Source: Chamaecyparis obtusa (Eukaryota; Streptophyta; Pinopsida; Cupressales; Cupressaceae). Taken from it: a stretch of DNA of 64,000 nt. Both the position numbers and the translations under genes were made by a program. Each line of letters opens with the position of its first letter. Positions within the stretch are counted from its first letter, which is position 1. Below the pieces are notes generated by a model. It was not told the origin of the DNA. It saw nothing but the letters and a program-made list of their open reading frames with translations, and searched no databases. The stretch is from assembly GCA_027943335.1 (NCBI GenBank), contig BSBK01002076.1:126501-190500 (forward strand). The letters run 5' to 3'. Positions 48,191 to 59,168 of this stretch are shown here, one piece after another.

Positions 48191-48690
48191 ATGTGGTTCA
48201 TTAGCAATGTATTCCCAGCATCTGTACCTGCATCTCTCTTATATACTACAAGTTGCTTGCCATCAGAAATTGCAGTTCCCTCACGTGACATTGATGGTGA
48301 AGTGTTCTTTTCAAAACCATCATCTGTGGTTACCAATGCTCCTGTTTTAGGCAATAAGTTTGTTGCATTCCATGAGCAATTGGTCAAGTTTCTTCTACGA
48401 GCTTTTGATGCCTCAAAATCTAAGCAGCGCCTACGCATGCCTCGTTGTGGTTGATTATCATTCTGTACATGAATTATAATGAGTAATCAGTTTTGGGCCT
48501 TGGAATCTTGTATGTAACATGCACAGGCATTTCATGGCTAAATGAATCTATTTTAAAAGCATCAACTTTTCTTACATGATGCTGGATACATAAGTAGAAC
48601 AAGCGTATATCAAATTGGAAGCAATCAGAACTCCACAATGACATATTATTTAGAGTACTCTTCAGTTTAAGTAATAATGCATATGTTGAC
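48191..48690 (+). pseudogene. Possible captured gene fragment with an 80-codon open stretch
   Basis: From about 48,213 to 48,454 a plus-strand frame reads a protein-like sequence with balanced composition (LPSEIAVPSRDIDGEVFFSK, then FVAFHEQLVKFLLRAFDASK). It ends at a TGA, and about 230 non-coding bases follow. The stretch is single-copy and flanked on both sides by array units. I do not recognise it. Codon-like composition and position suggest transduplicated host sequence. Confidence 0.4.
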
Positions 48691-49136
48691 ACTGTAAAGA
48701 CAACATGCTAATGTACACTCACTGTAAAGACAACATGATAATGTACACTCACTGTAAGGACAGTCACAAATGAGGACATCTCATAGTGACTGTCCCTAGT
48801 GTAATTGCCACTTGAATGTATTGCTATTCAGCCACATTAATGCTTTTCTTCTTCAACAAATGAGGATAGTCACTGTAAAGACAACATGATAGTGTACATT
48901 ATCATTTTGTCTTTACAGTGACTATCCTCATTTGTTGAAGAAGAAAAGCATTAATGTGGCTGAATAGCAATACATTCAAGTGGCAATTACACTAGGGACA
49001 GTCACTGTGAGATGTCCTCATTTGTGACTGTCCTTACAGTGAGTGTACATTATCATGTTGTCTTTACAGTGGCTGTCCTCATTTGTTGAAAGAAAAAAGC
49101 ATTAATGTGGTTCATTAGCAATGTATTAAATAATTT
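48691..49136. repeat. CACTA right arm array, block 3
   Basis: Direct and inverted array units form a near-perfect palindrome around 48,880-48,910: the segment 48,730-48,890 and its inverse 48,900-49,060 share GTCACTGTAAAGACAACATG and flanking text. Confidence 0.75.
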
Positions 49137-49459
49137 TATTTTTTTTAATCCACCCACGGGCGTCGCAATTGCGATGGCAACCCGTCGCAATGCGATGCAG
49201 ACGCCCGTCGCAATTGCTTGGGAGGTCCGTCGCGACTGCGACGGCCCTCCGAAGCCATGCGACGGGGGGGCGACACCCATGCTGCTAACAAATCTTAGTC
49301 ACATTGCGACGGGATATGTGTCACAATTGCGACGGCTACCCATAGACGTCGCAATTTGTGACTAAAAAATAGCGACGTCTATGGGTGTTGCTATTGTGAC
49401 ACATAGCTGTCGCAATTGCGACACATAGCCATCGCAAAATGCCCCCAAATGTATTAGTG
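49137..49459 (-). repeat. CACTA right TIR and subterminal region
   Basis: It ends CCCCAAATGTATTAGTG, the inverse of the left TIR. About ten copies of GTCGCAATTGCGAC-like palindromic motifs lie between 49,160 and 49,440, making this the most CpG-rich part of the window, together with a ten-base GACGTCTATG-type inverted pair near 49,345-49,385. Likely transposase-binding region. Confidence 0.82.
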
Positions 49460-50830
49460 AGATGAGGCTAGGGAATTAGTGAGAAAAAGCAATATGTTGC
49501 TTGTGCCAGGGTGGATTTTGTATACTGACTTCATAATAGATCAAATAAAGAGACAAGAAGATGTTACTCTATCTTCTGAGACCCAAGTAGGGGACATAAT
49601 AAGAGGATTTGGGTATAGCCCAAAAAGTTAGGCCTTGGCCATGTGGAGTCTGTATCCAAAAGACAAGAAACCACAAATTTTGAATGTAAAAGAACAAATG
49701 GAGGGAGATAAAATAGTGTGGTCAATCCACAATATAGGGGACTTGGAAATTTCTCAGGTTTTGACCCAATTTGCAAATTAAATGAGGATAAAACTAAATG
49801 GCTATTAGAGAGATATGGAAACCTCTTGGAGGATTACAATGCCCTAGTGAAGGATAGGGACTTGCAGATAATAAAAGTCATAGTACTAGAGAAGCAGGCT
49901 GAGGAGCTATAATTGCAAATTATAAATACCCTGGTAGTAGCCCCTGCACCTCCTGAAAAGCTAGTGGCAATCGAGGCACAAGGAATGACAGATGAGGAGG
50001 TGGTAGCTGAATTGAAAAAGATCAATGATGAAAAGAATGAGGCAGTATTACAAGTCCTTCTGAGTGTTCTGCAGCACAGGTTGAACACAATCAAGGATAA
50101 ATTTGACCTAGTTTATAATGCTTATGGAAATTTGCCAGAATTGCAAAAGGAGGTCAATAGTTATGTGCATATTTTGAGTGAGTTTCATACAGTGTGGTCT
50201 ATCAAGGCACCACTTTTTGAGAGATTGATTTTTTCTCAATCTATGGGGAGTGATATACCAGAGACAGTTGTAGGAGTTGGTGAGGAGATTGATAGAATTA
50301 AATCCATTCTACCACTTTTCAAGGGTAAGGCAAATTTGATTGAGGCTAAGATAGCCATGCTCAGCTCTTGTACCAACAGATTCATCCCCTCAATTTTGAG
50401 TACAGATGGGACAATAAAGAGCCTTGATAATTGGAGATCAGATGTTGATCTTCTATTTCCTAGGAAAGAGGCATTTTTAGGTGAGAATAATAATTTTGAT
50501 TTAGAGAGCTTCAATAAGGCCTTAGATGAAGCCATCAAAGCAAAGGTTGACCTCACCAAGTTTGTGTCAGATGTTAAGGAAATTATGGATGCCAAATGGG
50601 AGAGATAAAAATCCAAACTACAACTTGTCCAAGGTTTTAATTGGCCGACAGAGGAACAAGTAACTGCATGGGATGAAAAGACAAAGCCCAAAAAGGCTAG
50701 ATCTATCGTAGTTGATTTAGATATTTTGGATGAAGATTTAAGAGGACATCTAACACACCCGACACCTGATCCAAGGAATACAAGATTGATAAGCTATCAT
50801 TCAAGAATGGTGTAGGTTAGCCTAAAATGG
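49460..50830 (+). pseudogene. Unit E unknown protein, C-terminal part
   Basis: The frame interrupted by the CACTA resumes (DEARELVRKSNMLLVPGWIL from 49,461). After a frameshift near 49,720 it runs through WLLERYGNLLEDYNALVKDR, a likely coiled coil. An almost unbroken 231-codon stretch (49,913-50,608) follows, with DEEVVAELKKINDEKNEAVL and FDLESFNKALDEAIKAKVDL. The composition is helical and charged, without catalytic motifs I can name. A further 60 codons extend past the TAA at 50,606-50,608. With the N-terminal part the ancestral product would be roughly 900-1000 residues. Confidence 0.6.
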
Positions 50831-51009
50831 TGGTCACCATGTCTCATTGAAATCAAGGAGCTATCATAAATATTTGTAGTTGAGGGTGTCAACTTTTGAG
50901 CAGCCAAAGATGTACCATAATCCAAAAAGGTCTTGTCCTTTCACCACTTGTGGGTTGGTTGTATATTTTGTTGTGTTTTTATGTTTTAATAGGAGTTAGG
51001 TTTTCCAGC

Positions 51010-52032
51010 TGTAATACCCCAAAATTGGCACCTATTTAATTTCATCAATTTTGGTGCATTATCTCGATTTTACATCACCAAAGTCCTAGTTCCTTGGGCA
51101 ATTTTCTCTCTCCTATCTGACTTAATTTGACTTGATGTCAATTGCAAAGACCATAAATTGCAATAATCAAATGCTAAATTAATTCCTAAAGTCTTTGACT
51201 TAATTGGCTAAATTACCCCTATGATACATTAATTTAATTGTAAAGTCCTATGCGCTTTAAATTAAATTAAATCAAACCACCCTCTTTAGCTAATTACCCA
51301 TAAAAAGGAATTAATAATTGCTTGTTATTTGAATGGACACCTTTTCTTGAATTAATAATTTGAGATATTCGAAAGGTCCTCATGTGGCATTTTCCATTCT
51401 TTTAATAAAGTAATTCATGCTTATTTGTCCCAAAAAGGGATATGAAGGGTCAGGAGTTTCGAATCAAGAAACTCTTCCTCCTCCTCTTGGCTCTTCTATT
51501 TAATGAGCCTCTTTTTCTCATTCATAGAGAGCAATTTTTGAGAGCATCCTTACTATAGCATTTTTTAGTCTCATATCTCATTATTTTCAAAGCTCTTTTA
51601 TTGCATTATCTAGTTTAATATCTCATTATTAGTATAATCTTTGCATCACATTTTAGACTAAAATTGCTTATTTGTTCTTAGTTTAATATCATATTTCTTT
51701 CAAGTTCTTAGATTAAGTTGCATCTCATCTTTATTTTCAAGCTCTTAGATTAATTGCATCCTCATTCTTAGATTAAATTGCACCTCATCTTAGCTTAATT
51801 GCATTCTTGCTCATCTTTATTGCTTCTTGCAAATCCTCCATTGTTGAATTGGTCTCCCGGCTGTTGGCTCTCGTTCTGAGAGTATTCAAACACCCCATTC
51901 ACATAGGAGGCAACAGGTCGCCTCACCATGGAATTTGGATTGAGTTCTTCATACTCTCTCTCAAATTTTATCAAGAGAATAATGACCATGTTGTGTTGTG
52001 CCTGATTTAGAGGTCACATTCAGTCACATACA
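51010..52032 (+). repeat. Solo LTR F inside unit E
   Basis: The 1023-bp unit begins TGTAATACCCCAAAATTGGC and ends GTCACATACA, with TSD CCAGC at 51,005-51,009 and 52,033-52,037. AT-rich, with repeated CTTAGATTAA/TTGCATC phrases at 51,600-51,800 and no coding capacity. Confidence 0.72.
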
Positions 52033-52037
52033 CCAGC

Positions 52038-53138
52038 CACCCGAAGCTTGTTGCATTCCCATTAATGAGGCAATTCCAAGTTCATTGTGAAAAGGCTATT
52101 TAGAGTTGAAAGCTCATTTTGTAAAGGGTTGGTAGAAAAAGGAGAGAGATTGAAAAGATATAGAAAATAGAACCGAATTGCTTAGAGGTAGATCACCAAG
52201 CTTTGTGTCTGGTCTTCTAAGTAATGGAATTGTGAATGTAAGTGGCAAGTTGATTTTAATACAAATACATTGCAACTTCTGCCATATATTGTTATTGTCT
52301 CTTTGCTTATGTATTTTACTCTTGTATGTTTTTCATGTTAGGCATTTGAAATATACCAAGTTGTAAGGCAACCTGCTTGACTGTTTTATGAGCTTCTTTC
52401 AAGGAAAGAATTAAATGTGCTTATATTTCATCTTGGAGAGTAAATGTATTTGTATGGATCTTTGATGATAACAATATTTGGTTAACAGAATAGTTTGTAA
52501 GGCAACCTATTTGGAGTTGTAGTAGTGTGTAAGGCATACTGTTGTGTTTCTTTTAGGGTTTACTTGTTGATTTGCATTATGACTCTATTGCCCCTAGGAT
52601 TAGGCACTGGTTTGGTATTTGTTTCTCACAAGGAAAAAATTTTATCAATCTCAAAGAAGAAGTTGAAAAATTCACATTATTTATTAATACCTTTTTATTT
52701 TTATGTATATTTCACTTGATAGAATGGACTGTGCCCAGGGCATTTAGTTCATATTTCCTGATTTTGCAAAGAGAGAATCATATTAGGTTGTCCCTCCTTA
52801 AAAGGAAGAAGGATGAGAATCCTTAAAGCATTGATTATTTCTTCACTTACAGTCACACTTTGTCTATTTAAAGTTTGCATTAAAGTGATTACAGTCATAT
52901 GCAAAGTGTTATATAGGTTTATGCATTAAGAAGACTAGAAGTTGATCAGTGTCCACTCATAAGAATACTGCAAAGGCTATCATCATTAAAAGGTAATACC
53001 TACCTGAGTTTGTGGAGCTCAAAAACAAAGGAGGATCTTATCCAATCCTCAACAATTAGGTCTTTCTCTTGTGGGAATCAATCTCAAGGAAAACAAGTTC
53101 AAGCATTATTTTATGTCCTACAAGAAAAATCCCTAACA
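52038..53138 (+). repeat. Unit E, 3' non-coding part
   Basis: The part resembles the transcribed 3' third of LTR B: AGGATTAGGCACTGGTTTGG near 52,597 against the AAGGCACTAGTC text of B, then CTACCTGAG...GGAGCTCAAA near 53,002-53,025. It ends CCCTAACA at the TSD GGGCT. Confidence 0.55.
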
Positions 53139-54173
53139 GGGCTCACTACCCAAAAGAAGGTTAAGTCCACCTTCTGAACTCACTAGTTCACAACAAGTGT
53201 ATATGAAGAAATACACAATATTTTAAACTGTTTGCTAGCAACTATCTTTTCTTGATCAGTTCCAATGAAGTCCACCAAAAATCCTCTGCTCTATATATAG
53301 TAGATAGAAGTTTGCAACCTTCTTCTATCACATATATTCATCCATGTCTTTTCCAAAGAAAAGACCTTACATTTATACCTTTTTACATTTTACCAAGATC
53401 GGGTCGGCCCATAAGGCTTTCCTAATTAAAAACAATTACATAAGCCCTTGCTAAGATACACATGGTATCTAAAACAAGTTTAAAATGATTATATTACAAC
53501 AATTTAGGACCTACATCGTAGAATTATGCTTGTCAAAACAAAACACATGCTTCATTTCTTGAGTTAGCTTCAAAATAAGCCACAGCCAAAGCACACATAC
53601 CAGATGATGTCACCAACCATTCTATACCTTGTGCTGACCAATGAACATTCTTTAGTACATCTTCCATCATCCTTCAAGATCACATACCTTGAATCCAATC
53701 CCTCTGATGTCTATACCAAAAACTTAGAGACTAACTCTGTCAATTCTCACTGTCATAGTCCAATGACCAGTCTTTACCAAAACAGCTGTAACTTCCTTAA
53801 TATGAATCCATCAATGATGTGATCTCAGATATAAGATCACAACATCCATTTGAACTCTCATCTGACTTCGCAACATATGAAACATCCGCACACCTTCTAT
53901 ACACTATGATTACCAGTCTGGTTTCTTCATACAAGCATATGTTGACATCAGTGACAAAACACAAATGACAACAGTATGATTTCCCATTCAGTAACATAGT
54001 GATTAAACATATTAAATGTCTCAATCACCACCCATGCATTAGCAATATCCAACACTTACATGGTTAAAATATGTTAATGGTGATAAAATTTGTATTTATC
54101 TGATAACTGATTCAACCCCCCCCCCCCCCCCCCCCCCTCAGTTATCTTGGTGGACTTTACTTTCTAACAGGAG
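53139..54173. repeat. Inverted-repeat element G, right part
   Basis: It continues from 23,356 after unit E is removed and ends in TGATTCAAC, a 22-C run (54,116-54,137) and CTCAGTTATCTTGGTGGACT, the inverse of the left end. The interior is AT-rich without a supported gene; the minus-strand ORF at 53,797-54,024 is probably chance. Confidence 0.45.
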
Positions 54174-54800
54174 CATCTTGAGTTCTTAGCAATCCTGTGT
54201 CACCAAAAAAAAGTTTTAGTTATTTAGTTTTCTCGGTAGTTGCTTAGTTCCTTCATTGATAGAGTTGGCTCAATAGTTGCTTGGTTCCTTCTTTGACTAA
54301 GTTGCTCAGTTGGTTTTCTAAGTTATTTCCTAGCGCTCAATTAACCTTTCTCACCGAGTGGTTTACTTTTATTTCCTATTGAGGTGAACTTATGCATTGA
54401 ATTTTGGTCATAGAGTTAATGTTGGTATCGATCATTGGGAAGTGTGTGGACCTAGATCTAGTCATTTCTTTCTCAAATGATGGATCTAAAGGCTAGCTTG
54501 TTTCAGTAGCCTCTTTTATAAATAGAGTAGTTGGTTTTAGTTTTAGGTATGAGTTTGAGGGGATAGAAGATAGTTTCTGAAAGAGATATCCTCGCATGTT
54601 GGAGGATTTGTGTAATAAAATTGAATGTATTTAGCCATAACTAGGAAGGCCATATATTCTGGCATGTATGAGGTTATTTGAGGAATACATATGATTTGTT
54701 TTGCATTCTCTCTCTCTTTGTGGTGTGTTTTCTTCTATGTGTGTGATCTCTGCAAGGAGGTTGGGATTAAGGTGTGCCTTTGGCCCTTCATCCTTCCCTA
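54163..54800 (+). repeat. Truncated LTR of the element C family
   Basis: Collinear with the minus-strand LTR of C: AGGAGCATCTTGAGTTCTTA near 54,171, TGGACCTAGATCTAGTCATT, TGTTGGAGGATTTGTG near 54,597, and a final TTTGGCCCTTCATCC. Plus orientation. The TGATG start and CATCA end are not recognisable and no TSD was found. Confidence 0.65.
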
Positions 54801-55990
54801 CCTTGTGTCAATATCATCATAAAAAAGGACATAAAATGAATGAATGTATGAAATGTAAACACCTTGTCCAAGATCTAATTGATGATAGAACCATAAAAGT
54901 GGAATGGCCTCAAAATAATGAGGATCATACAGCTTTCAAGAACCCTTTCCTAAACCATGAAAAGGGGGAATCATCAAATACAAATCAAAACAATAAAAGA
55001 GGTAATGAAAATGTAAATTTCACCCATACTTATATATGATAACACCATTAATACTTTAAATGGTGATAAAAACACAATAAATATGATTGTGGTAAAAGAA
55101 AAGCCAAGGGAGGCAACATCTAATGTTGTAACTAGGGGAAAAGCATCAAAGATCACTCTATCAGGAGGTGCCCCAAGAATTATCTTACCTAATCAAATGT
55201 CTCCATCTTCAAAGAAATACAATTTGGTGGACCAATTCCAAAGAACCCCTGCTCAAATTTCTATCCTAGAATTGCTGAAACTTTCACCAAATCATAAGGA
55301 TATTTTGGAAAAAGCCCTTGTGGAGACTAATGTGCCTTTAAATTTGGATGTGGATAAGTTGCAAAACATGGTAGGTCATCTTATTGCACCCCATTGTCTA
55401 TCCTTCTTAGAACAAGTTGATATGCCCTTGAATCACCCACAAAATTTATCTTTTCATATAGAGGTTATGATCCACAAGCATAGGGTGAAGAGAGTCCTCA
55501 TTGATGGGGTAGCCAGCCTAAATATTTGTACCTTAAACTTGGTTAAAGCCTTGGTATTTTCTAAGGAAGCTAATGAACCAAAGAATAAAATAACCATTAA
55601 AGCTTATAATGATGAAGAAAGAGCCTCTAAAGGTGTCATATTACTCCTCATTAGAGTTGTCCCAATGCAAAAAGAGACCATTTTCTAAGTCCTGGACCTC
55701 AAATTGACCTAAAATATCCTATTATTAAGGCCATGGATCCATGAAATGTAGGAAATACCTTTGACATATCATCAATGCCTCAAATTTCTATACATGGGAC
55801 AAGAAGTCATGGTAAGTGGGGATTCGAATCCTTTCCAATACTGAAATAACATGAAACCTATAAATGACTCTTTAGTCCCACATAATGTAGAAGGATCTAT
55901 GTCCCAAAGAATGGAACAAGGACAAATCTCAAAGGATCTTCCATCCTTGAAAGGCAAAAAAAGGAAGAAAAAGAAGATGTTGTTGAAAAT
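54797..55990 (+). pseudogene. Tat/Ogre-like Ty3 element: gag end and protease
   Basis: The start is truncated at about 54,797. CQYHHKKGHKMNEC followed by LVQDLIDDRTIKV is the zinc-finger and linker pattern of Tat/Ogre gag. The frame at 55,083-55,688 leads into protease: FHIEVMIHKHRVKRVLIDGV with SLNIC matches the VLIDxGS/A active-site block, here with Val-Ala after Asp-Gly. A LLLRPWIHE block (about 55,710-55,740) matches LGRPWIH and is followed by stops. Confidence 0.75.
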
Positions 55991-56042
55991 CATCAAGTTC
56001 TCACTAACTTAACTACATTGACTAAAGGAAAGGAGAAAGTTA

Positions 56043-56690
56043 GTGAGGAAAGTACCCATGATGAAAAAAAAGAAGATCAAGATATATCTATTCAAATTTA
56101 CACCAAGGATGCCCATTATCAAAAGATGGATCACATTGAATAATTTTGAGAAGCAATGCCAAATCAAACAAAAAGGTGTAGGTGAATACTACTTATCGAT
56201 GATGGATCTACGCTTATCTCCCAAATCTCATGGAAGACCATCTAGCCTACATGTACCCCAAAAATACAATAACCACTTTGTAAGGTCAAGTACTTCTTCA
56301 TCCATGGATGAAGAAGATAGTGAAATATTAAATTGGCTATATAAGGACTGGGAATCAAGTTCCCACGAAAAGCGCATTCAAAACATAAGCATTCCTACTC
56401 ATCAATATGGCATAGGATTTCAAATAATATATAAAATAAGATATAAAGGACAAGGGCCTTTAGGTACAAGAAATGAAGGACTAATCGAACCCATTGAAAT
56501 CTCCTGGAGAGATAGTAAGGAGAAAACTAGATTAGGGTACCTTGAACAAGGGTACACTCAAAAGAAGTACCCAAGGGTTTATGATCAAATCTTGCAACTA
56601 GGTTCCCAAGGTGATGAAGATTTAAACAATTGGGAGTGGGACTCATTGTCAAGTGAGTCTTGCCAAGATAAATAGGTATATTTGATTCAT
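56043..56690 (+). pseudogene. Tat/Ogre-like element: linker with G-patch-like motif
   Basis: A 210-codon frame ends with YGIGFQIIYKIRYKGQGPLG, RNEGLIEPIEI and TRLGY. The glycine spacing and hydrophobic pattern match a G-patch (G-x-G-F...GYKGQGLG...GLGY), an RNA-linked module found after protease in several retroelements. The preceding DEEDSEILNWLYKDWE block is acidic. Stops follow from 56,673. Confidence 0.6.
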
Positions 56691-57454
56691 ACTTACACTC
56701 CTAGCAAGGGAAAAGAACAAACTTCAGGATCAAATCAGAATCAAGCTTACACTTCTAGCCAATAGGTCTTAGATAATGTGCTAAGTCAAGAAGTTGAAGA
56801 AAATCAATAGACAGGAGAGCCTTATGTTTCATCATGGATACCTACTATAGAGGGATCTAACCCTAGGTTTAACCCAATAGATTTTTACCCATTATAAACC
56901 CAAGAGGATTCGAGTGAGGAAGATTTTGACCCTGGTTCTCTAGAACACCTAGAAGAGGCACATATCATATATTTGAGTGATACAATGTTTGAACCTTCCA
57001 ATGAGGTCATATCCTTAAACCCTATAAAACCAAACCAAAACATTGATCCCTTGTCCCTTATCTATCCAAAGCTCATTGAATGAGATTCCATCAAACCTAC
57101 CATCCTCCCCATATTCTTGAATGATAAATTGGTGTCCCAATACCTCAATGTAGTTGAACCTTCTTCTCCCATGGAATATCAAGAAGAAGTGAAGAAGGGA
57201 ACTATCCAACCTTTCAATTTAGTTAAAAGTGAAAAAATAAAAAATGGAAAGAATCTAATGTTGAAAACCACATTGTGGCAACATTAGATAAAAAATAGAA
57301 AGACATAAAGAGTGTTTCCAAAGGTGAAAACCCAAAAGAGGCACCTAAGGAAGAAGGGTTGGATACTTTTGCTGAAAACTAGGAGGAAAGATCACATATC
57401 CTAATTGAACCAACAAAGAAAGTGAACATTGTGTTAGAATCATAACCAAGGATC

Positions 57455-58500
57455 ATGCATCTAGCGACATCCCTATCAAGTAAGGAAAAAGAGGATTTCA
57501 TAAAATTCTTCAAAGAGAAACAAATCAATTTTGCATGGTCATACGATGATATGCCTAGACTAGCTCTGAATCTAATAATGCATCATCTAAACATTAAAGA
57601 AGGAGTGAGACCAGTCAAGAAGAAATTAAGAAAGATGCATCCACACATAGCACTGCTTGTGAAAGTGGAGTTAGAGAAATTACTCAAAGTGGGGTTCATA
57701 AGAGCCATTGATTATGCTGAGTGGATATCAAATATTGTGCCTATTTCCAAAGAAAACAAATCTATCAGAATTTGCACAGACTTCAGAGATCTTAATCTTG
57801 TATGTCCAAAAGATGATTTTCCTCTACCAAGCATAAATTCCATCATAGATCTAACAACGGGACACTCAATGTTCTGACTTATGGATGGGTGTAGTTGCTA
57901 TCATCAAATTAAGATAGCACCTGAGGATCAAGACAAAATGGCATTTACGTGCATGTGGGGGACATTTTTCTAGAATGTTATGCCCTTTGGTCTCAAGAAT
58001 GTTGGAGCGACATATCAAAGAGCCATAATGACCATATTTCATGACATGATGCACAAGTTCCTAGAGGACTATGTAGATGAAATCCTTGCTAAATCCCACT
58101 CAAGGGAGGAACATCTACCCATCTAAGAAATAATATTTACAATATTGGAACAATTCAAAGTAAGGCTAAATCCAAAGAAATGTGCATTTGGTGTACAATC
58201 GGGAAAGCTATTAGGATATATAGTTTCAGCCAAAGGAATAGAGGTATACCCAACCAAAGTAAAGGCAATCATGGAAATGGGGGTACCTCGAAACATAAGT
58301 CAAATGAGATCACTTCAATGAAGGATTCAATCTATTAGAAGTTTCATATCCCAATTAGCAGAAAAATGCCACACTTTTACTAAACTCCTTCACAAGGACA
58401 CATTATTTAGATGTGATGAGAAATGTGAAGAAGTATTCACCTTATTGAAAAAATACCTAATGAATCCACCTACTTTGATGCCACCAATAAGAGGAAAGCA
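57455..58500 (+). pseudogene. Tat/Ogre-like element: reverse transcriptase
   Basis: RT reads through INFAWSYDDMP, WISNIVPISKENKSIRICTD, FRDLNLVCPKDDFPLP, MDGCSCYHQIKI and PFGLKNVGATYQRAI. The catalytic loop is YVDEILAKS (58,072-58,098), with Glu where YVDD is expected. Stops at 57,875-57,877, near 57,972 and near 58,123 split the frame. Confidence 0.88.
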
Positions 58501-59168
58501 CTTAATTTATACATCTCAGTGACAGAACATGCATTAGGGGCAATCTTGGCTCAAGAGGATGAAGATGGAAAGGAAAAGGTCATATACTACATAAGAAGAA
58601 CATTGGTTAAATATGAGTTGAATTACACCTTTATTCAAAGAGCATGTTTGGCCATAGTTTTTGCTTCCCAAAAACTATTCCATTATATATTATCTCACAA
58701 AATCTGATTCATAGAAACAATTGATACTTTGAAATACCTTCTCAGTAAAGTAGCCCTGAATGGAAGATTGGCCAAATGGGTCATGGTCCTAAGTGAGTTT
58801 GACATAGAGTATGTGGATCAAATATCTATCAAAGGCCAAGAAATAGTTGATCAACTAGCAGAGTCACCTTTACAAGATGAACATCCAATCCAAGTAGAAT
58901 TTCTAGATTTTGAGATAATTAATGTTGAAGCAAAGACATGGAAATTATACTTTGATGACTCTAATACATTGCATGGATCAGGAGTAGGAGTACTATTAGT
59001 TACTCCTCAAGGGTTCACAATTCTCAAATCATACAAATTATTTCCATGCACAAATAATATAGCTGAGTATGAAGCATCGATCACCGACATAAAGTTGGCA
59101 TTAGTGTGTACTAGAAATTGTACCTTCATAGAATTAGTATTGAACAATAAATCAAATAGAGACTAAAT
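58501..59168 (+). pseudogene. Tat/Ogre-like element: RNase H pair
   Basis: The first RNase H (AISVTEHALGAILAQEDE-type start at about 58,510, then TIDTLKYLLSK) is followed by a linker and a second RNase H: TWKLYFDDSNTLHGSGVGVL and CTNNIAEYEASI (58,930-59,090). A second, archaeal-type RNase H after the first is a known mark of the Tat lineage. Expected FDGS is FDDS. The frame stops at 59,164-59,166; no integrase follows, so the element is truncated here. Confidence 0.78.

Larger units (their letters stand above)
26767..49459 (+). mobile_element. CACTA (En/Spm) DNA transposon, 22.7 kb
   Basis: The terminal inverted repeats start CACTAATACATTTGGGG at both ends, with TSD AGA. Subterminal zones carry multiple copies of a CGCAATTGCGACGG-type motif. 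The core (34,907-40,003, plus strand) encodes a TNP2-type transposase and a second transposase-like gene. The arms consist of long modular repeats, inverted between left (26,941-34,060) and right (42,090-49,136). Two solo LTRs are nested in it; without them it is about 19.7 kb, large for a CACTA. Two nonsense codons suggest it can no longer make its own TNP2 protein, though its ends look intact. Confidence 0.93.
23357..53138 (+). mobile_element. Unit E: LTR-like unit with an internal ORF
   Basis: The unit is bounded by TGTTGGTTAG...ATCCCTAACA and TSD GGGCT. After removing the CACTA (26767-49459), solo LTR F and their TSDs it is about 6.06 kb. Its first 1.6 kb resembles the 5' half of LTR B in style (recurring GTCACTNGATCTCC-like motifs). 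Its last 1.1 kb ends in the CTACCTGAG...GCTCAAAA motif found at the 3' ends of LTRs B and D. I find no second copy of either end inside it. It therefore looks like one very long solo LTR that carries a protein-coding region, unlike B and D. A degenerate element with unrecognised LTRs remains possible. Confidence 0.65.

Noticed and set aside
48139..49365. Overlapping ORFs at 48,139-48,438 (minus), 49,053-49,280 (minus) and 49,105-49,365 (plus)
   Set aside because: They are made largely of array units or subterminal repeats. Only the 48,213-48,454 plus-strand stretch looks protein-like.
51010..52032. Solo LTR F taken as the missing LTR of unit E
   Set aside because: It has its own TSD (CCAGC), different ends (TGTAATACCCC) and no similarity to the outer ends of E.
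54116..54137. 22-C run as an assembly gap marker
   Set aside because: The matching inverted end at 23,063 also has a G run with the same flanks, so the tract is probably real, although its exact length may be unreliable.
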